Assembly: GCA_037176705.1 (NCBI GenBank)
Contig: CM073886.1
Span: 12,050,501-12,114,500, forward strand
DNA from: Molossus alvarezi
Lineage: Eukaryota > Chordata > Mammalia > Chiroptera > Molossidae
Direction: 5' to 3'
DNA: 64,000 nt
The notes below the pieces were generated by a model. That model did no database searches and had not been told where the DNA came from. It saw only the letters and a program-made list of their open reading frames with translations. Made by a program: the position numbers and the translations under genes. Below are positions 57,225 through 64,000 of this stretch, piece by piece (the first letter of the stretch is position 1; every line of letters starts with the position of its first letter).

Positions 57225-57735
57225 TCAGGCAACGTGTCTGCACTGAGCACCTGCTACGTGCCACTCGCCGTGCCAGGCCTGGGGACACAACGGTGAGCCA
57301 GGCACGAGCCCTGCCCTCACAGAGCTGACCCTCTAGAGGAGGAGACAGACAGCTACAGAAATGGTTATATGACATTAATCACGGCGTTAAGTGCCATGAG
57401 TAAAAATACAGAAGACAGGGAATAGAGAGGAATGGGGGTGTGATCCAGGAGGGCCTCCCCGAGGAGGTGACCTCTGCGTGGCACTGGAGGTGGAAGAGGA
57501 GTCGCGGTGACGCTGGGGAAGGGCTTCCAGGGAGGGGCACAGTGAGTGCAGGGCTGAGGGAACCGCTGGGCGCCAGGAGCAGCACGAGGCTGGAGTGCCG
57601 GGACACTGAGCGGGCTGGAAGGACAGGCGATGGGAACCTGAGGCTCAGAGAGGGGAAGACCAGCCCGGGTGCCGAGGAGGAGGCGGTGACGAGACATGGA
57701 GAGGAAAACTTGCAACCCCTGCACACAACGTGAGC
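57225..57735 (+). mobile_element. L2-like fragment in IL4R intron
   Basis: 'ctgcactgagcacctgctac', 'ggggacacaacggtgagcca', 'caggagggcctccccgagga'. Confidence 0.55.
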
Positions 57736-57739
57736 CCAG

Positions 57740-58040
57740 CAGAGTGCGGGACACTCAGTGGATCCTCAGCCATCACTAATGTCCACATGGCGAGGCGACA
57801 CTCGCTGGTCCCATTTCAGAGGTGGGGGACTGAACTTGGAGACACCGTGTTTCCTAGGGCTCAGGCTCACTGGCAAGCAGGCTCTTTATACCCACTGTGA
57901 CCCCAGAGTCTTAGGACTCAGGACGGACGACATTGTTCTCACATATCTCAGCCTGCAAAGGAGGAACCCAAGGCTGCCGGTCACACAGCTACCAAGTGCC
58001 CGAGTGGAATCAGAACCCATGTCTGCTGACTCTGTCAGGT
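57740..58040 (-). mobile_element. MIR-like fragment in IL4R intron
   Basis: 'cccatttcagaggtggggga' and 'ggtcacacagctaccaagtg'. Confidence 0.55.
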
Positions 58041-58119
58041 CAATTGTCTAGAATTCCTCAGTCTGGTCTGCTGTCAGGTGCCCCACTGTCTGGACCACAC
58101 CCTGGGCATGATCCCTCTC

Positions 58120-58420
58120 CCTCTGCCAAGGGAAGGCCCTGCCCCAGCTCTACCCTGGCCAGCTCACTCCCCCAGTCAGGTCTCAGCTCAAATACCACCT
58201 CCTCCCCACCTAAAGCAGCACCCTGGAACATCCCTGCCCTGTGCCCGGGCGTAGTTCCCTCAGCGCGTGGATGGCTGTGGGAAACGGCCGTGGCTGTCTG
58301 TGGACCTGGCAGCTGTCTCCACGAGGCACGGGGTCCTTGTCTGTTTTGTTGCAGCTGGTGCCTCAGTGTCTCGCACAGAGTAGCTGCTCAATAAACATTT
58401 ACTGTCGAACGAAGGACTGC
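58120..58420 (+). mobile_element. L2 tail in IL4R intron
   Basis: 'tcagctcaaataccacctcc' through 'tagctgctcaataaacattt', an L2 3' end. Confidence 0.65.
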
Positions 58421-58487
58421 AAGCTGACAGATGAGAGGAGGGACTCCCGCCCACTCTGCACCCCAAAGGGGCTGGCCCAGGACTCAC

Positions 58488-58587
58488 TTGATGATGCTCC
58501 AATAGCAGGACAGGCAGATGACCACGATGATAATGCAGGAGATGGCGACGGCAAGCGGGAGGTGCCGCTCCCAGGGCCACTCATAGT
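58488..58587 (-). CDS. IL4R: IL4R transmembrane exon
   Basis: Acceptor 'acttgcag', donor 'gtgagt'. The 100-nt exon encodes YYEWPWERH (extracellular stalk, the first Tyr codon shared with the upstream exon). A hydrophobic span follows, LPLAVAISCIIIVVICLSC, and then YWSIIK at the inner face. Human IL4R has the same layout (EPFEQHLLLGVSVSCIVILA). The single membrane segment and the positive residues on its cytosolic side fit a type I membrane protein. Confidence 0.96.
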
Positions 58588-58869
58588 CTGCAAGTGGGAG
58601 GGAAGCCATGAGCCGGCACGGTGCTAGGAACAGCCTGGTCTCCCTTCCCAGAGCTGAGACCGATGCCTCAGGAAAGGGGCCTCCCAGACCCTGCGCGGTC
58701 GCAACCACCAAGCCCTCCCGCCTCTCCCCTCCTGCCCTCCCCCTTGCACACTGAGCCCTCGCCACACTGGCCCGCTCGCTGTCCCCTGCTCCTCCAAAGC
58801 TAGTGCCACCTCAGGATCTTGAACCTGCTGCTCTTTCCTGAAGAAGACTGAGACTCTACCTGAGCTCAA

Positions 58870-59030
58870 AGCCATATCCTCACTGTGACCCAGGACACGC
58901 CCCTCGCTCTGAGCCTCGGTTTCCGCATCGGTACAGCGGGGCTAACAACAGCACTGTCTCCTAGGGCTGTTGTGAGGACGACACGGTTCACCACCCACGG
59001 CACTCAGAACAGCCGGCACGTCCACAAGCA
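58870..59030 (+). mobile_element. MIR in IL4R intron
   Basis: 'gagcctcggtttccgcatcg', 'agggctgttgtgaggacgac'. Confidence 0.7.
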
Positions 59031-59429
59031 CGTGCTGTTACCACCTTCGCCAGCTGCCTCTCCGCGTCCACTTCACTCTCGCCAGCTCCAGAAATGCCCC
59101 GCACCCTGTCCCCTGCTGCCCGTCTCCTCGCGTCCCCTTGCCCTGCGTACTCTCTCCCAGGCTGACCGCCTGCGGGCCTGGAGCTCCGACTCCCTTCTCC
59201 GTGCTCTGTTTATCCCCCCGGTGGGTTCCACAGCAGCAGGGACTCCCGTCCCCCGTTCACTGATTCCCCGGGTCCACATGGGGCCGGGCACAGAGCAGGA
59301 GCTCAATGAATATTTGCAGAAATAACGAGTGGGTGTTCAGCACATAGTATACGTTCCCTGCAAGCTGTTTCTCTCTCTTGCCCTTCCCTTCCCCAGGTCA
59401 ATGATAGAATCAAATCAACTCAAAACTCT

Positions 59430-59600
59430 CCCAGGGACTTACTGTGTGCCTGGCCCTGTCCTGGGCACTGGAGACACAGACACAGGGTAGATACTACCCA
59501 CGGAGCTCACAGTCCAGCGTGGGAGACAGGTGGGTGAAGAGACACCCAGGAGCAGGTGAGGGATGCTGAGAGGGACGAGGGGTGGGCGGGGTCGGAGCAC
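59430..59600 (+). mobile_element. L2-like fragment in IL4R intron
   Basis: 'ttactgtgtgcctggccctg', 'tcctgggcactggagacaca'. Confidence 0.55.
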
Positions 59601-60140
59601 CTGCCAAGCACCATGGCGCCAGCACTGTGAACGGTCCTCCTCCCGCTGCACAGGCGATGCCTGAGGCAGCCTCCCCTCCCCCATCTCCACATCTCCTTTG
59701 CTGGGTGGCAACGTGCCCACCCTGAGGTTTGGGCCAATCACGATTGTCCTAGTCCCCTGTCCTGACATTTGAGTCCCCAGCCTCCGCTACAGGTGGGAGA
59801 GGCCATGTGACAGTCTGGCCAATGCCATGAAGGGGAAGTCTGCTAGGAAACTGCTGGAAAGATTTTCTTGCTTCCTGATAAAAGAGAGAGATGCACGAGG
59901 TGCATTCCCTTGTGGCCGCCTTTCATTCCCTGTGGTCCCTGGGGTCTGAGGGTGGGCAGCAGCCAAGGTAGGGCCACGAGGTGACAAATCTAAAGAAAAA
60001 ACAGCACTGTGCTCAGGAAGGCAAGACTCCAGGGTGACATCACCGAGCTGCTGTATAAACCTGGGAAGGTCCACTGGTGAGACTTCATTTTACTTGAGAT
60101 AATTCAGTATTTCTATTGCAAAAGCCACGTGATAAAGTTG

Positions 60141-60388
60141 TTGTTGTTTTTTTTTATCCTCACCCGAGGACATTTTTTCCATTTTTTGTTCAGATAGAAT
60201 GGGAGGGAGAGCGAGGGAGAGAGAGAAACATTGACGTGAAAAGGACACATCAAGTGGTTGCCACCCACACGACCCAACCAGGGCCGGGGACAAACTGCAA
60301 CTGAGGTACGTGCCCTTAGCGGGAACCGAACCCGGGTCTCTCTGGACCGCAGGTCGAAGCTCTAACCACTGAGCAAAACTAGCCAGGG
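60141..60388 (-). mobile_element. VES SINE in IL4R intron (same strand as the gene)
   Basis: Flanked by ccacgtgataaagttg and ccatgtgataaagttg (60125-60140, 60389-60404). 3' hairpin complement 'tcctcacccgagga'. Confidence 0.95.
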
Positions 60389-60404
60389 CCATGTGATAAA
60401 GTTG

Positions 60405-61380
60405 CAGAGTTGTTTTGGGGGGATGCAGCTACCAAGTGAGGGACTACATTTCCCAGACTCCCTTGCAGCTATGTGTGGCCATGTGGTCAGTTTCACCAAC
60501 AGAACTTGAGAGGAGGTGATGTGTGTCACTTCCAGGCTAAGGCTTTTAAGAAGCAGATGTGGCCTCCCTGCGCCCCTTCCCTTTCTGCTGGCTGGATGCA
60601 GACAATGGCAGGGCCTTTAGAGATTCTTAACCTGGGGTCCACAGACCTCCAACCAGATTGCCGACAGGATCCTGAGGTCTAAGACTTGGATGGGAAAGAA
60701 ATGACATCCTTTTTTTCACTAACTTCTGACACCCAGCACTTCCTCCCATTAGGAGTGAAGGGAGCAAACCACAGTGCGAGCAGCATCGGTCACTCGGCTC
60801 CCACAGGACACAGCTCCTCTCCTATCGCCGCAGCTGCCAGGTCACGAGATGTCATTATCCTCGTCTACTTTGAAATTACAGTATTTATGAGAACTACTGC
60901 TAGATCTTGTTTCTAGCGTGTTAACAGAGACATGTATTCCTAGATAACAAACACATTTTAAAATATGTTATAACTGCATTTCAATAATTTTAATTTCCTT
61001 TGTAATGCTCCATATTTTGTTTAATACCTCTGAAAATACTACTCTGAATGGGGTGCGCAGGCTTCACCAGACTGCCAAGGGGTCCATGATACAAAAGGTT
61101 AATCGTCCTTGCCCTAGAGAGGCATGGAGCAGCGAGAGGCAAACCACCCACAGACCAGCCAAGCTCCGGTTGGGCTGTTACAAGAGCAAGAAATACATTT
61201 CTCTGGTGTTAAAGCGCAGGTCTCGCGGGCTTCTCTGTCCCTGCAGCCTGGCCGGCCTGCCCTGGCCAGGACGCCATGCCGTCTGTACGGTTACCACAGT
61301 ACAGGCATCCTCGGACATGGAAACCCAGAAGCTCAGGGGAAGTGTCTGGCCACAGAGTGAAAGTGGGGAGGAAAGATGCC
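60405..61380. other. IL4R intron, old repeat and unique DNA
   Basis: Bases 60430-60620 ('ctacatttcccagactccct', 'gcagctatgtgtggccatgt') resemble an ancient MaLR/MER-type element. Nothing else is recognised. Confidence 0.35.
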
Positions 61381-61403
61381 CAGCACCCACGATAGATACT
61401 CAC

Positions 61404-61560
61404 AGTTAAACCACTTGACGCTGGGGCTCCACTCACTCCACGTGCTGTTGTAGATCTGAGCCCAGGCCCTCACCCGCGCGCTGTAGAAAGTCCCAGGCTT
61501 TAGGATGCTGGCTGAGAAGCGGAGGGTGGGCTCCATGTAGGTCACATTATAGACTGTGAA
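61404..61560 (-). CDS. IL4R: IL4R fibronectin-domain exon with WSXWS motif
   Basis: Acceptor 'cttcccccag', donor 'gtgagt'. The 157-nt exon encodes the C-terminal half of the second cytokine-receptor fibronectin III domain: FTVYNVTYMEPTLRFSAS..., 'YSARVRAWAQIYNSTWSEWS', then PSVKWFN. The WSEWS sequence (codons near 61425-61440) is the hallmark of class I cytokine receptors. Two N-glycosylation sequons are visible (NVT and NST). It ends one base into a codon, matching the start of the 58587 exon. Confidence 0.97.
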
Positions 61561-61664
61561 CTGGGGGAAGAAAGGAAGACATTACTGCACCAGCTGGGGG
61601 AGTGCCAGCTCCCACCTGGCTGCTGTCCTTAGCTGACTCCACAGTGTTTAAGAGCCACCAGACT

Positions 61665-61830
61665 GGCCCTGGCCAGGTAGCTCAGTTGTTTAGAGTGTTG
61701 TCCCTATATGCCAAGGTTGTGGGTACGATCCCCGGTCAGGGCACATATAAGAATCAACCAATTAATGTATAAATAAATAGAACACCAAATCTATGTTTCT
61801 CTCTCTCTGTCTAAAATCAATTTTAAAAAA
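61665..61830 (+). mobile_element. tRNA-derived bat SINE, older variant
   Basis: 'ggccaggtagctcagttgtt', 'gggtacgatccccggtcagg', 'aatcaaccaattaatgta', ending 'ctaaaatcaatttt'. It is followed directly by a VES at a duplicated target. Confidence 0.85.
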
Positions 61831-61841
61831 CCACCAGCCTA

Positions 61842-62089
61842 GCCCTGGCTGGTTTGGCTCAGCAGTTAGAGCGTCGGCCTGCAGTCCGGAGAGACCCGGG
61901 TTCGGTTCCCGCTAAGGGCACGTACCTTGGTTACAGTTTGTCCCCAGCCCTGGTTGGGTCGTGTGGGTGGCAACCACTCGATGTGTCGCTTTCATGTCGA
62001 TGTTTCTCTCTCTCTCTCTCCCACTCACTCTATCTGAACAAAATATCGAAAAATGTCCTCGGGTGAGGATAAAAAAAAAACAAAAAAAA
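61842..62089 (+). mobile_element. VES SINE
   Basis: Flanked by ccaccagcct (61831-61840, 62090-62099). A third related copy (gccaccagact) precedes the older SINE at 61654. Confidence 0.95.
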
Positions 62090-62204
62090 CCACCAGCCTG
62101 GATTATTCCTTCAACTCAGATATCGTTTGCCACCTCCATAACTGGGACCAGACTCAAGCGAGATGGGCCAGGAAACTGGCCCTTCCCCACCCCCACTGAC
62201 TAGC

Positions 62205-62430
62205 CATGTGACATGGCTGGGGCAAGTGGATTAACCTTTCTGAGTTTTAGTTTCCTCGCCCTACTGTCACTTTCTGGCTGTGTGACCTTAGGTAAGTGAC
62301 ATAACCTCTGTGGACCTCGATGTCCTCGTCTGCAAAATGGCGGTAATAAAAGCGCCCACCTCGCCGGGTTGTTGTGAGGAATAAGTGGGCTCAGGGGACA
62401 AGCACCTAGGACGGGGCCTGGCGCGCAGGG
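62205..62430 (+). mobile_element. MIR in IL4R intron
   Basis: Well-preserved order: 'ctggctgtgtgaccttaggt', 'atgtcctcgtctgcaaaatg', 'gggttgttgtgaggaataag'. Confidence 0.8.
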
Positions 62431-62589
62431 AGCACGAGGTGACCTTTCCGAAGCGCAGATGGAGTCAGAGCCCCTCTCTCTCCTTCACGGGCTCTCTAGA
62501 GCCCCCGCAACCCAGCCCAAACTCACTGGCCTCGAACCTCAGCCCCGCCCAACCCAGCCCCCGCTGGGAAGAGACCCAGAATCTGCTGT

Positions 62590-63105
62590 TAAGTGGAAAA
62601 GGTAAGATGACGATGAGTATGTGTTGCCTGCTGCCTTTTGTGTTTAAAAACACGGTGGCAGACAGACTCTGAGAGGCCCCGATCCCCACCTTATATCACG
62701 CCCTGTGTGGCCGACAGGACGTGCGGAGGTGATGGGTGGGCAGCACTACGTGTGTGCGCTTACATTCTGGAAGACCGCCACTCCAGCTTCTGGGACACCC
62801 TCTCCCCCCCGCCAGCGTGGAGAAGGCCACTGGGAAGGAACGGAGGTGCCTCCGGCCAAGGACCAGCAAGACCTGAGGCTCTCAGTCCAACAGCCCACGA
62901 GAAACTGAATGCTGCCAACATCACAGAGCGGGAGGACCCTTCCCAAGTGGAGCCCCAGGTGAGACTGCAGTCCTGGCCGACTCCTCGGGTGCAGCGGAGA
63001 ACCCAGTGGAGCCGGACCCAGGCTCCTGATGCCCAGAGCTGTGGGGCAATAAATGTGTGCTGTGGATATTATGTAGCAATGGACAGTGACGAATGAACAG
63101 ACAAG
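62590..63105 (+). mobile_element. MaLR-like LTR fragment
   Basis: 'agagctgtggggcaataaat', 'ggatattatgtagcaatgga' and upstream phrases fit an old MLT1-type LTR. Confidence 0.45.
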
Positions 63106-63235
63106 TTTGCCACATAGGCACACGCTCTCTCTCTGGGAGGAGACTACCTCGGACCCTCTACCTGCTCCAGCCGGCCTCCCTCCCCTCCTGGCAAGAGCGA
63201 GAGTCGTGGTCAACCTCTGGGAAGAGGAACTAGAG

Positions 63236-63460
63236 CCCGGCCAGTGTGGCTCAGTGGATTGAGCGTTGTCCCATGGACTGAGAGGTCCCAGTTCAATTCC
63301 TGGTTAGGGCACATGCCTGGGTTGCAGGCTTGATCTCCAGTAGGGGGCGTGCAGGAGGCAGCCGATGGATGTCTCTCTCTCCCTCTCTCTCCCTCTCTCT
63401 CCCTCTCACTCTATCTGATGATAAACAGAAAAATATCCTCAGGTGAGGATTAAAAATTAT
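63236..63460 (+). mobile_element. VES SINE with CTCF-like motif
   Basis: Head 'gcccggccagtgtggctcag'. The body carries CCAGTAGGGGGCGT (63337-63350). The 3' hairpin is 'atcctcaggtgaggat'. Confidence 0.9.
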
Positions 63461-63465
63461 AATAA

Positions 63466-63707
63466 GCCCTGGCCGGTTTGGCTCAGCGCTTAGAGCGTCG
63501 GCCTGCGGTCCTGAGAGACCCAGGTTTGGTTCCCGCTAAGGGCATGTACCTCAGTTGCAGTTTGTCCCCGGCCCTGGTTGGTCGTGCGGGAGGCAGCCAC
63601 TTGATGTGTCCCTTTCACGTCGATGTTTCTCTCTCTTTCTCTCCCTCCCACTCTGTCTGAACAAAAAAATGGAAAAATGTCCTCGGGTAAGGATAAAATA
63701 ATAATAA
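63466..63707 (+). mobile_element. VES SINE
   Basis: Lies immediately behind the previous SINE. Head 'gccctggccggtttggctca', 3' hairpin 'tcctcgggtaagga'. Confidence 0.95.
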
Positions 63708-63802
63708 TTTTTTTGACTAAAGCAGCTGGCTGCTCTGTGGTTGGTGTGGTGGGGGAGGGAGAAAAAAAAATTTTTTTTAAATAAAAATAAAAACATATTT
63801 TA

Positions 63803-63912
63803 GCCCCAGCCAGTTTGGCTCTCTCTCTCTTCCTCTCTCTCTCTCCCACTCTAACTGAACCAAAAAAAAAAGAGGAAGAATGTCCTGAGGTGAGAATTAA
63901 AAAAAAAACACG
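63803..63912 (+). mobile_element. Internally deleted VES SINE
   Basis: The first 18 bases of the head ('gccccagccagtttggct') run straight into the pyrimidine tract and 3' tail ('aatgtcctgaggtgagaatt'). Flanking repeats aaaacatatttt and aaaacacgtatttt are visible. Confidence 0.75.
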
Positions 63913-64000
63913 TATTTTTTAAAAAAAGAGGAATTGGAGGTTGAGGTTGGGGCTGGAAGAGAAAGACATTTCCATTCTAAGCCCTCTTCTACCACTTGAA

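Larger units (their letters stand above)
52105..64000 (-). other. IL4R: IL4R gene, 3' half (partial at right edge)
   Basis: Five coding exons on the minus strand encode the C-terminal ~630 residues of the interleukin-4 receptor alpha chain. The protein is the shared signalling chain of the type I receptor (with the common gamma chain) and the type II receptor (with IL13RA1). It sits in the plasma membrane and signals through JAK1 and STAT6. Exon lengths 157, 100, 79, 50 and the last coding exon (1516 nt) are phase-compatible, and every visible junction is GT-AG. The upstream exons (signal peptide, domain 1 and the first part of domain 2) must lie beyond 64000. The gene's order and exon content match the human gene. 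There is no sign of a retrocopy. Confidence 0.97.

Noticed and set aside
62746..63213. A further upstream IL4R exon
   Set aside because: The minus-strand frame has no resemblance to the cytokine-receptor domain and overlaps a MaLR-like repeat.

Overview
This window is nuclear DNA of a microbat. The evidence is more than 30 copies of tRNA-derived VES-type SINEs, a SINE family characteristic of bats, lying in both orientations and mostly flanked by target-site duplications (TSDs). Alongside them are a half-L1 (HAL1-like) element, younger and older L1 fragments, several solo endogenous-retrovirus LTRs, a short mariner-type element, and the usual mammalian background of MIR, L2, MaLR and MER5 fossils. 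No species can be assigned from the sequence alone.

The only gene I can support is IL4R (interleukin-4 receptor alpha). It lies on the minus strand in the right-hand 12 kb. Five exons with matching GT-AG junctions and phases are visible, read from high to low coordinates: 61404-61560 (second fibronectin domain with the WSEWS motif), 58488-58587 (transmembrane), 56684-56762 (Box 1), 55346-55395 (50-nt linker exon) and 53070-54585 (the large cytoplasmic exon with the IRS-type, three STAT6-type and ITIM tyrosines). The 3' UTR runs to a poly(A) signal at 52124-52129. The exons for the signal peptide and first cytokine-receptor domain lie beyond base 64000. In other mammals IL21R follows IL4R on the same strand; none of its coding exons is recognisable here, so bases 1-52100 look like intergenic DNA between the two receptors.

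Layout. 1-5100: unique and ancient-repeat DNA. 5130-6245: a 48/40-bp minisatellite. 6250-11300: MIR/L2 fossils, a solo LTR splitting a MIR, and a pair of stacked SINEs. 11370-21280: mostly old L1 DNA on the minus strand, broken up by SINEs, a MaLR LTR, a solo LTR, a younger L1 and a mariner-like element. 23342-25269: a U6 snRNA-L1 chimeric retrotransposon with a 16-bp TSD. 25732-28020: a HAL1-like element with intact 5' end and TSD. 28207-28573: a solo LTR. 28600-39500: MIR/L2/MaLR DNA with scattered SINEs. 39580-41390: a degenerate minisatellite split by two LTRs. 41400-52100: low-gene DNA containing a GC-box cluster next to a near-consensus CTCF-like site, and an LTR splitting an L2. 52105-64000: IL4R.

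I found no new multi-gene system. The most interesting structures are retrotransposition products: the U6-L1 chimera, repeated use of the same target sites, SINEs stacked in other elements' tails, a 3'-truncated SINE head, a conserved hairpin at the 3' end of one SINE lineage, and SINE-borne CTCF-like motifs. In IL4R, the C-terminus appears to be changed by a one-base shift.
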